A stretch of DNA of 41,932 bases. Origin: Bacillota bacterium (lineage in GTDB: Bacteria > Bacillota > Clostridia > Lachnospirales > Lachnospiraceae). Within the stretch, counting starts at the first letter, position 1. Every line of letters begins with the position of its first letter. A program made the translations under genes and the position numbers. The DNA lies in NCBI GenBank assembly GCA_023415635.1, contig JAEZJV010000015.1, forward strand, positions 1 to 41,932. The letters run 5' to 3'. Under the pieces are notes generated by a model. The model did no database searches. It had not been told where the DNA came from and saw nothing but the letters and a program-made list of their open reading frames with translations. Shown here piece after piece: positions 8,227-15,701 of this stretch.

Positions 8227-10695
8227 TTACATCAATGTTGAGAATAAATTTAAGATCATCTGCTGTATTTTCATCCAGACAGGACGGTTCTTCCATTCCT
8301 CCAGGGTTACTTCATGACAGGATTGGATTGTTTCCAGCAGATCTTCTTTGATTACATTGATGGTCGGCTTGTCACAGATCCAGACACCGCATTCATAATG
8401 CAGGTGAAAGCTGCGATAATCCATATTTACGGTTCCTACAATACCGCAATCCTCATTGATGATGGTCTTAGCATGGATGAAGCCGGGTGTATATTCAAAT
8501 ATTCTGACCCCGCCTTCCAGAAGCTTACCATAATTATAGTTGGTCAGTATCTTTACATTTCTCTTATCAGGTACAAAGGGTGTGATGATCCTGACATCAA
8601 TACCACTGGATGCTGCCATGACCAGTGCTTCCCTCATATCATCTTCAATTATAAGGTAAGGTGTAGTAATGTACAATATTTTCTTCGCATAATAGATCAT
8701 CTGTTTATAGACATTCTCTGCAGGATTTCTTGGATTATTGGCAGGTCCATCGGAGAATACCTGACAATATACGTCATTCTCGGGGAATTGCCTGGTCGGT
8801 CTATAAAGATTATAATCGATGGGTTCTCCCGTTGAGGAGACCTCCCACATCTGAAGAAAAGTAACCGTAAGCCCCCAGACTGCATCTCCCTCAACTCTAA
8901 CCGCATTGTCCTTCCATGTACCGAAACGATGTACCAGATTTACATACTCATCCGCAAGATTCATACCTCCTGTGTATCCTATATTACCATCGATGACGAT
9001 GATCTTCTGATGAGAACGGTAGTTCATATATAGTTTATCGGTATATCTATGCACAGGATTGAATACCCTGACTTCAATTCCCTCTGACTCTAATGTTCTG
9101 CTGAAGTTCGTCGGTGTCCTGAGTATTGCTCCGAAATCATCATACAGAAACAGAATTCGTACCCCTTCCTTACGCTTTCGCAGCAATAGCTCATGCATCC
9201 GATCCCATAAGGTTCCTTCTCCGACAATAAAGAAGTTCAGCAGGACGAAATTTTGTGCTGCCTCAATATCCTGGAAAATTGCCCTAAAGGTATCCTCAGC
9301 CATAGGGTAATAATCCACTCTGTTATTCCTGAACAGCGGGAAGGTATTGGCCTCCAGATATCTTGAGATTCTGCTCTTTGTCGGATACTTCTCAGTAAAA
9401 AGCTTGATATTAACCGGATTATATTCCAGATACTGAGCACCTCTTTGGAGCTTGCGCAGTATCACCTTATCTATCTTCCTGCTCCTTCGGTTACCCCAAA
9501 GCACAAACATGATATGACCGGTAATCGGCAGAGCCGCGATAATACAGATCCAGCTAATCTTGTAGGAAGCATTGCGGTTATCATTAATCAGCAGGATAAC
9601 AATGATTATACTTAAAAACTGAATTCCCGTATAAAAATATATCGTATAGCCCTGAAGGCTCAAGGATAAATAGATTATCAGCGCAAACTGAGCAATCACC
9701 AAAAGCCCGACGAGTACAGCACGCAGAACTCCGCTCAGATAATTTTTAATTTTACCGGTTACTTCCTCTTTAAAATCCTTGCCCAATTCACGGACTCCTT
9801 TTTTCATTAGCTTTTCCTTCAAATCACCAAGAGCTGTCTCCCGTTTGCCCACCTTCATAGTGGGGAATGCTCTTAACAGACGTACTTGAGATCTTATGGT
9901 TCTGATATTCTGATAGCGTCCAAAGAACTCTATCATCTTAGCTTCAATTTCAGGCTTCTTCTCCTTGATATTCAGTCTGCTCTGAATACTCAGGACTGGA
10001 TTCTGTACCCAGCCCTCCAGCCTGTTCTTAACCTCTGAGAATACACCCAATAGATGCAGCTCTGAAATGCGCTCTATTAATTCTCCACCAGTTTCGAAAA
10101 TCCGGGTGCCTTCAATATATTCCGTCATATCCTGACGGAGATTTTGTAGTCTGGCAAGCAGTCTGTCAAATTTAACAGAGGTAATTGCCGATGCTGTTAT
10201 ATCCAGAACCATCACCGGTATCAGAATATATCCGATCACCTCTCCGGCTCCTACAGGTACCTGTCGTATCACATAATCAACACCCGGGTGAATTACATAT
10301 AGCATCAACAATGCCATAACTCCCCAGCATAAGGATACTGCAAGACATACTCTGCCGTTAAGATTAAATTTATAATGACTATAATCCCACCATCTTGTAT
10401 GGAATAATTGCTCCATAGCCCAGGAGGTCAGGTATTCCAACAGTGTCGCTATAAGGACACTTCCGAAGTAGACCAACAACAGCTGCCCCTTATAATCCAG
10501 GAATATCAGATAAAACAGGAGAGCTCCGCATCCATAAATAGGTATAATCGGTCCTGTCAGAAACCCTCTGTTCACAAAGGTTTTCTTCTTAAATGATACC
10601 AGAGCGCTTTCATAGATCCATCCTATGAAACCATAGAGAATAAATACATAAAATATGTAATATAAATTCTGTCCGAATAATCTCATATCCCACAT
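8227..10695 (-). CDS. CmpB-like (PF06541) membrane domain fused to cardiolipin synthase
   Basis: An 822-residue fusion. Residues 1 to about 175 are a multi-helix membrane domain resembling the PF06541 family (ABC_trans_CmpB, formerly DUF1113), including GWIYE and RWWDYS. A charged linker (about 176-315) follows. Residues 320-400 hold the paired membrane helices usual at the start of bacterial Cls. Residues 460-822 hold two phospholipase-D modules, H562-Q-K564...D569 and H741-A-K743...E748-D749. Cardiolipin synthases join two phosphatidylglycerols into cardiolipin and glycerol. In the second HxK(4x)D motif the usual Asp position is Glu748 with Asp one residue later. GGGGAG lies eight bases before the ATG. 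Its divergent promoter region shares a 12-bp inverted repeat with yprB. Confidence 0.88.
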   Translation of the reverse strand: MWDMRLFGQNLYYIFYVFILYGFIGWIYESALVSFKKKTFVNRGFLTGPIIPIYGCGALLFYLIFLDYKGQLLLVYFGSVLIATLLEYLTSWAMEQLFHTRWWDYSHYKFNLNGRVCLAVSLCWGVMALLMLYVIHPGVDYVIRQVPVGAGEVIGYILIPVMVLDITASAITSVKFDRLLARLQNLRQDMTEYIEGTRIFETGGELIERISELHLLGVFSEVKNRLEGWVQNPVLSIQSRLNIKEKKPEIEAKMIEFFGRYQNIRTIRSQVRLLRAFPTMKVGKRETALGDLKEKLMKKGVRELGKDFKEEVTGKIKNYLSGVLRAVLVGLLVIAQFALIIYLSLSLQGYTIYFYTGIQFLSIIIVILLINDNRNASYKISWICIIAALPITGHIMFVLWGNRRSRKIDKVILRKLQRGAQYLEYNPVNIKLFTEKYPTKSRISRYLEANTFPLFRNNRVDYYPMAEDTFRAIFQDIEAAQNFVLLNFFIVGEGTLWDRMHELLLRKRKEGVRILFLYDDFGAILRTPTNFSRTLESEGIEVRVFNPVHRYTDKLYMNYRSHQKIIVIDGNIGYTGGMNLADEYVNLVHRFGTWKDNAVRVEGDAVWGLTVTFLQMWEVSSTGEPIDYNLYRPTRQFPENDVYCQVFSDGPANNPRNPAENVYKQMIYYAKKILYITTPYLIIEDDMREALVMAASSGIDVRIITPFVPDKRNVKILTNYNYGKLLEGGVRIFEYTPGFIHAKTIINEDCGIVGTVNMDYRSFHLHYECGVWICDKPTINVIKEDLLETIQSCHEVTLEEWKNRPVWMKIQQMILNLFSTLM

Positions 10696-10737
10696 GTTTT
10701 TTTCTCCCCTGACTGAATACTTGAGCCTATGCCAAAT

Positions 10738-10846
10738 ATTCTATCACAATAAATTTTAAAGTACAGTATCTATTTAAAAATGCTTCATAATATCCCATAG
10801 AAATTTAACCTATCCGCTTCTATTCCGATTAGATTTGTGATAGAAT
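10738..10846. promoter_or_regulatory. Divergent control region with perfect 12-bp inverted repeat
   Basis: ATTCTATCACAA at 10738-10749 and TTGTGATAGAAT at 10835-10846 are exact reverse complements 85 bases apart. Each copy, read toward its own gene (cls-like leftward, YprB-like rightward), ends in TAGAAT, a good -10 hexamer suitably placed for that gene. No convincing -35 is seen for either. The repeat may be two similar core promoters, two operator half-regions, or both. Confidence 0.5.
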
Positions 10847-10872
10847 GGGGTTACGTTGGAAGGAGGAAATGC

Positions 10873-12003
10873 ATGATCACCAGACAGTTTTCCCTGGAGC
10901 AGATGCCCGGGTACCCTTTTGATAAGGATTATGATATAAATAAGATAGTATTCTTTGATATCGAAACCACAGGCTTCGCTGCAGAGTCCACCTATCTTTA
11001 CCTGATTGGCTGTGCCTATTACCAAGAGGAAAGCTTTCATCTGATTCAATGGTTTTGCGAAGACCTCAGCGAAGAAGCCTTGGTTATCACATCCTTTTTA
11101 GAATTTATTAAGGAGTATCAGGTTTTAATACACTATAACGGCTCAGGCTTTGATCTCCCGTACATTTCACGCAAGTGCGAGCTTCTTGGTATCGAGAACA
11201 GCTTGAAGAAGTTGGCAAGTATTGATATTTATAAGCGAATTACTCCCTATAAGAAGGTTTTAAAGCTCCCAAACTATAAGCAGAAGACTTTGGAGCTTTT
11301 TCTTGATATTCACCGTATCGACTCCTTTAACGGCGGCGATTTAATCCAGGTTTACCAAAGCTACCTGGGAAAACAGCATTTCGAAAAGCTTCGCAAATCC
11401 CGTAATCCCGGAGGTATCTTTGAGACTCCCTCCGAAGCCGAGCTTTTGCAGCATACTCTTCTGCTGCACAATGAAGATGATATCCGAGGATTATTATGCA
11501 TCTGTCCCATTCTAAATTATACAGACTTATTTGAAAAACCGATCCGAATCCTTCAGGCAGGTGTGAATGAGGGGATTTTTACAATACATTTTGAATTAAC
11601 AGAACAGCTTCCGGTAAGAATTTCCTTTGGCAACGATCTGGCACATTTTTCTGCCGTTGGAAATAAGGCCACCCTCTCAGTACACATCTACGAGGGTGAA
11701 TTAAAGTATTTTTATGATAACTACAAGGATTATTATTACCTTCCTGCCGAGGACAGTGTGGTACATAAAAGTCTTGCCCACTTCGTGGATAAGGAATATA
11801 GGACTAGGGCTAAGCTCTCCAATTGTTATACCAAAAAGCATGGTATCTTTGCTCCCCAGTATGAGCTGATCTTTAATCCCAGCTTTAAGCAAGGGTATCA
11901 GGACAAGCTTACCTTTCTGGAAATCCATACGGACTTTCTGCTTCAGGAGGAAAAGCTGGAGCAGTATGTACATCATATCCTGAATTATATCATTTCTAAA
12001 TAA
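10873..12003 (+). CDS. YprB-like DEDD-fold 3'-5' exonuclease (RNase H-like)
   Basis: A 376-residue protein with the ribonuclease H-like exonuclease fold (PF13482 type). The first acidic motif is FFDIETTGF (D29 and E31), followed by IHYNGSGFDLPYI carrying the next Asp and HNEDDIRGL with the last acidic cluster, giving the DEDD metal-binding set. The C-terminal 150 residues have no motif that I recognise. Characterised substrates are lacking for YprB itself. The start is the ATG at 10873 because AAGGAGG is directly upstream; an in-frame ATG twelve codons earlier lacks a ribosome site. It is a single-gene transcript, divergent from the cls-like gene and ended by a strong hairpin. Confidence 0.8.
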   Translation: MITRQFSLEQMPGYPFDKDYDINKIVFFDIETTGFAAESTYLYLIGCAYYQEESFHLIQWFCEDLSEEALVITSFLEFIKEYQVLIHYNGSGFDLPYISRKCELLGIENSLKKLASIDIYKRITPYKKVLKLPNYKQKTLELFLDIHRIDSFNGGDLIQVYQSYLGKQHFEKLRKSRNPGGIFETPSEAELLQHTLLLHNEDDIRGLLCICPILNYTDLFEKPIRILQAGVNEGIFTIHFELTEQLPVRISFGNDLAHFSAVGNKATLSVHIYEGELKYFYDNYKDYYYLPAEDSVVHKSLAHFVDKEYRTRAKLSNCYTKKHGIFAPQYELIFNPSFKQGYQDKLTFLEIHTDFLLQEEKLEQYVHHILNYIISK

Positions 12004-12016
12004 TACAAGTACCGAA

Positions 12017-12056
12017 AAGGCCCTCCGAGAAATCTCGGAAGGCCTTATATTTACTT
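12017..12056 (+). terminator. Intrinsic terminator after the YprB-like gene
   Basis: Hairpin 12017-12046: AAGGCC and TCCGAGA arms pair with TCTCGGA and GGCCTT around one C/A mismatch, followed by a U-rich stretch (TATATTTACTTTTA). It begins 13 bases after the stop codon. Confidence 0.75.
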
Positions 12057-12097
12057 TTATTAACGATTTCCTTCTTGTATAAAATATAGAGTCGATG

Positions 12098-12244
12098 TTA
12101 ATTCATCGGCTTTATTGATATCAAACCACAGGATGAGGTATTATCTCTTACTGCTTCTACAATATATCCGCACCCCCATAACACCGGCAGACCTTTATTT
12201 AGTCCATAAAAACGGAAGCTGCCAACTTCCCGTTGACAGCTTCC
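12098..12244 (-). other. Coding-like startless reading frame (possible remnant or repeat)
   Basis: On the minus strand 48 codons are open between a stop at 12245-12247 and the stop at 12098-12100. The translation ends VEAVRDNTSSCGLISIKPMN and looks protein-like in composition, but there is no ATG near its beginning. A GTG after AAAGG would give only about 28 residues. The first third coincides with the terminator hairpin at 12214-12244. It could be a gene remnant, an interspersed element or chance. Confidence 0.2.
12207..12244 (-). terminator. Intrinsic terminator downstream of rpmF
   Basis: Minus-strand hairpin 12214-12244 with arms GGAAGCTG/CAGCTTCC and inner CAAC/GTTG separated by a single mismatch, followed by GTTTTTA (12207-12213). 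It lies about 120 bases after the rpmF stop and is the first strong terminator of the yceD-rpmF transcript. Confidence 0.75.
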
Positions 12245-12363
12245 TTAACGTGTGTAATGTTACAATTAAGTCAAGAAATCAAGGTAAACCCTGATATTTT
12301 CACTTATCTAAGGGGTTTACACAAAATTCTTTACACTCTCCCTGTTTTCCCTGGCATATTTGA

Positions 12364-12546
12364 CTATTCCTGTACAGGAATGATTTCCTTCTTGTTGTAA
12401 GAACCACAAGATTTACATACTCTATGAGGAACCATAAGCTCGCCACACTTACTGCACTTTACCAGATTGGGAGCTGTCATCTTCCAATTAGCTCTACGGC
12501 TATCTCTTCTTGCTTTAGAATGTTTACCTTTAGGACAAATAGACAT
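12364..12546 (-). CDS. rpmF: 50S ribosomal protein L32
   Basis: A 60-residue L32 with the standard MSICPKGKHSKARRDSRRANWK opening split over basic residues and a zinc ribbon C31-S-K-C34 ... C44-K-S-C47, so this is the zinc-binding (C+) form. It sits four bases after the yceD stop in the conserved yceD-rpmF pair. It is transcribed from the consensus promoter at 13141-13169 and ended by the hairpin at 12207-12244. The usual next genes plsX and acpP are not present. Confidence 0.98.
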   Translation of the reverse strand: MSICPKGKHSKARRDSRRANWKMTAPNLVKCSKCGELMVPHRVCKSCGSYNKKEIIPVQE

Positions 12547-12550
12547 CTTG

Positions 12551-13078
12551 TCACACCTCCTTAAAATTGTTAAAAATATCTCGGATTTTTGACATTCTGG
12601 GATCTAATACCGTAGTATCGCAGTCACAGGTTTTCTCATTCAGATTAACACCGCAATTTTTGCAAAGTCCTTTGCAATCCTTGCTGCATAGTAACCTCAT
12701 GGGGAAATCAATTAAGATTTCATCATAAATCAATGTGTCTACATCCAGATTGTATCCAATTATATAATTTGTTTCATCTAATCCTTCTGCCCGCTCTTCC
12801 TCGGTCTGATTGAAATCAATCTCCTTCCGGAATTCGATGTCCATCGGATAGGGTACCTCCTTCAGACATCTGCTGCAGAACAGGGTCAGGGAAATATTCG
12901 ATCTGCCCTCAATCATCACGGTCCTGTTGCCAAGATTTGTGATAGTTAAGTTAACCGGTTCCCTATGAGCAATTTCATAGGCTTCGCCCTGATAATCAAA
13001 GCTTTCCAGCTCAATTGGGGCCTGGATCTTCACGACCTTATCCTTCGTGTTCATTATCTCTGACAAAGATATAAGCAT
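12551..13078 (-). CDS. YceD/DUF177 family protein (23S rRNA accumulation protein-like)
   Basis: A 175-residue DUF177 protein. The conserved C-terminal part contains paired cysteines: LFCSRC near residues 67-72, then LLCSKDCKGLCKNCG and TCDCD, consistent with metal binding. In E. coli YceD affects 23S rRNA levels, and in plants the homologue acts in chloroplast rRNA maturation; the biochemical activity is still unclear. The gene always travels with rpmF, as here with a four-base gap. The ATG has GGAG nine bases upstream. Transcription starts from a perfect TTGACA-17-TATAAT promoter with an inverted repeat just downstream of the likely start site. Confidence 0.85.
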   Translation of the reverse strand: MLISLSEIMNTKDKVVKIQAPIELESFDYQGEAYEIAHREPVNLTITNLGNRTVMIEGRSNISLTLFCSRCLKEVPYPMDIEFRKEIDFNQTEEERAEGLDETNYIIGYNLDVDTLIYDEILIDFPMRLLCSKDCKGLCKNCGVNLNEKTCDCDTTVLDPRMSKIRDIFNNFKEV

Positions 13079-13107
13079 TTGAAATCACTCCGAATATTCT
13101 CTGCATA

Positions 13108-13127
13108 ACCGAACGTTACCATTCGGT
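13108..13127. promoter_or_regulatory. Inverted repeat in the yceD-rpmF leader (operator or hairpin)
   Basis: ACCGAA (13108-13113), eight bases, TTCGGT (13122-13127). It starts roughly ten bases after the predicted transcription start of the yceD promoter and ends about 30 bases before the yceD ATG, a position where a bound repressor or an RNA hairpin could control expression. Confidence 0.45.
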
Positions 13128-13140
13128 CGGCACTTCTTGT

Positions 13141-13169
13141 ATTATACCTACTGAGTTATTATTTGTCAA
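13141..13169 (-). promoter_or_regulatory. Consensus sigma-A promoter for yceD-rpmF
   Basis: Minus strand TTGACA (13164-13169), 17-base spacer, TATAAT (13141-13146); both hexamers match consensus exactly, as expected for a strongly expressed ribosomal protein transcript. Confidence 0.88.
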
Positions 13170-13217
13170 CGAAAATTTAGTGCATTCCTATTGAAAGGAT
13201 TTTTCATCAATATGCTG

Positions 13218-14408
13218 CTACAGTAGCTCCACAGTCTCTCTGGCAATTGTCAATTCCTCGTTGGTAGGAATGACGCAAACCTTGGTCCTGGAATCGTCTG
13301 TGGTAATCATGGTCTCCTGGGCTCTGAGCTTATTTCTCTCTGCATCTATTTTTACACCAAGGTAGCCTAAGTACTCGCATACCCAATCTCTTACCTTACC
13401 ATCATTCTCGCCGATACCTGCAGTAAAGGCAATCAAATCTACACCGTTCATAGCAGCCACATATCCACCGATGTATTTTGCTACACGATAGCAGAATACT
13501 TCGAAGGCAACAAGCGCTTTCTTGTTGCCGCTTGCGATAGCCGCAGTAATATCACGGAAATCACTGGAGACATTGGACATTCCCTGAACGCCTGATTCTT
13601 TATTTAGAAGATTCATGATCTGATCAAGGGATTTACCTTCCTTTTTCGCAATGTATTCAATAATGGAAGGATCGATATCACCGCTTCTGGTTCCCATAAC
13701 GAGACCTGCCAGCGGAGTGAAGCCCATGCTGGTATCAATGGATTTACCGTTTAAAACAGCACTGATACTGGCACCATTGCCCAGATGGCAAACGATGATT
13801 TTGGAATTATTAATATCTAAACCGGCAAACTGAGCCGCACGTTTGGATACATAGCTGTGGCTGGTTCCGTGGAAGCCATACTTACGAATCTTGTAATTAT
13901 CATAGTATTCGTGAGGGAGACCATAAAGATAAGCCTTTGGAGGCATGGTCTGATGGAATGCCGTATCAAATACTGCCACCATCGGAACACCCTTCATCAG
14001 ACTCTGGCAAGCGCGAATACCGATTAAATTGGCAGGATTGTGAAGAGGAGCAAGATCATTGCATTCTTCGATCGCTTTAATTACCTCCTCATTAATGATT
14101 GTTGAGGAAGCAAACATCTCACCACCGTGTACCACTCTGTGTCCTACTGCACCAATCTCATCCAGAGAATTGATTACACCATGCTTTGCATCCGTGAGGG
14201 CATCCAGAACCATCTGAACCGCCACCTCATGACTGGACATCCTAGTCTCTATGACTATCTTCTCACCGTTACCCGGCGTATGCTTCAGATAGCTGACATC
14301 CTGTCCGATACGTTCACATAGACCAACGGCAAGAACCTGTTCGCTATCGGAATCAATTAGCTGGTATTTTAATGATGAGCTTCCACAATTAATAACTAAT
14401 ACTTTCAT
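13218..14408 (-). CDS. ackA: Acetate kinase
   Basis: A 396-residue acetate kinase: acetyl phosphate + ADP gives acetate + ATP, the substrate-level ATP step of acetate fermentation. Seen are the N-terminal MKVLVINCGSSSLKY, VGHRVVHGGE, VFDTAFHQTMP, the phosphate loop KYGFHGTSHSYV, CHLGNGASISA, and GLVMGTRSGDIDP. The start is the ATG at 14406-14408, which fits the family; an ATG seven codons further upstream has no ribosome site. It lies 93 bases after pta and is probably co-transcribed from the pta promoter. The protein looks complete with no missing catalytic residue. Confidence 0.98.
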   Translation of the reverse strand: MKVLVINCGSSSLKYQLIDSDSEQVLAVGLCERIGQDVSYLKHTPGNGEKIVIETRMSSHEVAVQMVLDALTDAKHGVINSLDEIGAVGHRVVHGGEMFASSTIINEEVIKAIEECNDLAPLHNPANLIGIRACQSLMKGVPMVAVFDTAFHQTMPPKAYLYGLPHEYYDNYKIRKYGFHGTSHSYVSKRAAQFAGLDINNSKIIVCHLGNGASISAVLNGKSIDTSMGFTPLAGLVMGTRSGDIDPSIIEYIAKKEGKSLDQIMNLLNKESGVQGMSNVSSDFRDITAAIASGNKKALVAFEVFCYRVAKYIGGYVAAMNGVDLIAFTAGIGENDGKVRDWVCEYLGYLGVKIDAERNKLRAQETMITTDDSRTKVCVIPTNEELTIARETVELL

Positions 14409-14501
14409 AATATCCATAACCTCTTTCATGTTTTGTTATTGAGCAGCGAAGCAATTTATTTCAATTGTGCTGCTGTCTTATCTGTGCGGCGCTATTGCTT
14501 T

Positions 14502-15491
14502 TTACTGCGCCTGAACTGCGGTAATAGCGATAACACCTACGATATCATCTGCGGAACAGCCTCTGGATAAGTCATTCACAGGCTTCGCAATACCCTGAGT
14601 AATAGGTCCGTAGGCTTCTGCCTTAGCCAGTCTCTGTGCCAGCTTATAACCAATGTTACCTGCATCCAGATCAGGGAATACCAATACATTGGCTTTACCT
14701 GCAATATCACTGTTCGGAGCCTTGGAAGCACCTACGCTTGGAACGATAGCAGCATCCAGCTGGAACTCACCGTCGATCTTAACATTCGGATATAATTCTT
14801 TTGCAATTCTGGTGGCTTCCACAACCTTATCCACATCCGGATGGGATGCACTGCCTTTGGTGGAATGGGACAGCATGGCAACAATCGCTTCTTTACCAAC
14901 TAACTGCTCAAAGCTCTTGGCACTGCTACCGGCAATAGCTGCAAGCTCTTCTGAATTCGGATTCTGTACCAGACCGGAATCTGCAAAAATAAAGGTACCG
15001 TTTGCACCGTACTCACAATTGGGCACAACGATTACGAAAAATGCGGATACAAGCTTCGTATTCGGAGCTGTCTTCAATATCTGTAAGGAAGGACGAAGGG
15101 TATCAGCTGTGGAGTGAACCGCTCCGGATACCATGCCGTCTGCATCCCCTGCTTTAACCATAGTTACACCGAAATAAAGATAATCCTTAGTTAATAACTC
15201 CTTTGCCTGTTCGGGAGTCATACCCTTGCTCTTTCTTACTTCAACTAATATATCGATATATTTCTGAAGCTTATCTGTATTATTGGGATCAATAATCGTA
15301 GCTTTAGAAATGTCCAGACCCTGTGCAACTTTAGCAATCTCGTCCTTATTACCAACCAGAACGATATCCGCAACACCCTCTGCTAAAATTCTTGCTGCCG
15401 CTTCTAATGTTCTTCTGTCATCTGTCTCCGGCAATACAATTGTCTTAATGTTTTGCTTTGCTCTTTCTTTGATTCCATCAATAAAACCCAT
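14502..15491 (-). CDS. pta: Phosphate acetyltransferase
   Basis: A 329-residue Pta of the short Firmicutes type (PTA_PTB domain only): acetyl-CoA + phosphate gives acetyl phosphate + CoA. Seen are VLPETDDRRTLEAA near the N-terminus, ADGMVSGAVHSTADTLRP, and the C-terminal VLVFPDLDAGNIGYKLAQRL with GPITQG. AAGGAG lies seven bases before the ATG and a sigma-A-like promoter at 15565-15593. Together with ackA it forms the acetate branch. Directly divergent is tmcAL, whose product uses acetate as substrate. Confidence 0.98.
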   Translation of the reverse strand: MGFIDGIKERAKQNIKTIVLPETDDRRTLEAAARILAEGVADIVLVGNKDEIAKVAQGLDISKATIIDPNNTDKLQKYIDILVEVRKSKGMTPEQAKELLTKDYLYFGVTMVKAGDADGMVSGAVHSTADTLRPSLQILKTAPNTKLVSAFFVIVVPNCEYGANGTFIFADSGLVQNPNSEELAAIAGSSAKSFEQLVGKEAIVAMLSHSTKGSASHPDVDKVVEATRIAKELYPNVKIDGEFQLDAAIVPSVGASKAPNSDIAGKANVLVFPDLDAGNIGYKLAQRLAKAEAYGPITQGIAKPVNDLSRGCSADDIVGVIAITAVQAQ

Positions 15492-15564
15492 GATGTATCT
15501 CCTTTCATAATGCTTTTGTATTTAACATAATAATAATATATTATTGAGAAAACCCATAAATTTT

Positions 15565-15593
15565 ATTATAGATCAATTTTTCACATGATACAA
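15565..15593 (-). promoter_or_regulatory. Promoter for pta-ackA
   Basis: Minus strand TTGTAT (15588-15593), 17-base spacer, TATAAT (15565-15570). The -10 is perfect and the -35 matches only three of six bases. The leader before the pta ATG is about 65 bases and A/T-rich. Confidence 0.6.
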
Positions 15594-15633
15594 GTAGATT
15601 TTGTTGAAAATAATCTCTAAAACCTGGTAAGAA

Positions 15634-15662
15634 TTGACGCTATAATGAAATCATGCTATCAT
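15634..15662 (+). promoter_or_regulatory. Promoter for tmcAL
   Basis: TTGACG (15634-15639), 17-base spacer, TATCAT (15657-15662), each one mismatch from consensus. It lies 40 bases before the ATG at 15702 and overlaps the alternative upstream ATG, which supports the downstream start. Confidence 0.65.
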
Positions 15663-15701
15663 CGTAAGAAAAGATCAGAAGAAGATAGGAGCAACGCGAC
15701 A

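Larger units (their letters stand above)
12057..12363. other. 307-base intergenic region between yprB and rpmF
   Basis: Contains no gene that I can support. It holds the rpmF-side terminator (12207-12244), an 8-bp inverted repeat GTAAACCC/GGGTTTAC (12284-12291 and 12313-12320), and a coding-like minus-strand reading frame without a good start (12098-12244). Most Firmicutes have plsX just beyond rpmF; here it is absent. Confidence 0.6.

Noticed and set aside
13170..13217. Possible terminator after ackA (TCCT/AGGA with a T-run on the plus strand)
   Set aside because: Stem of only four base pairs and the T-run is on the wrong strand for ackA.
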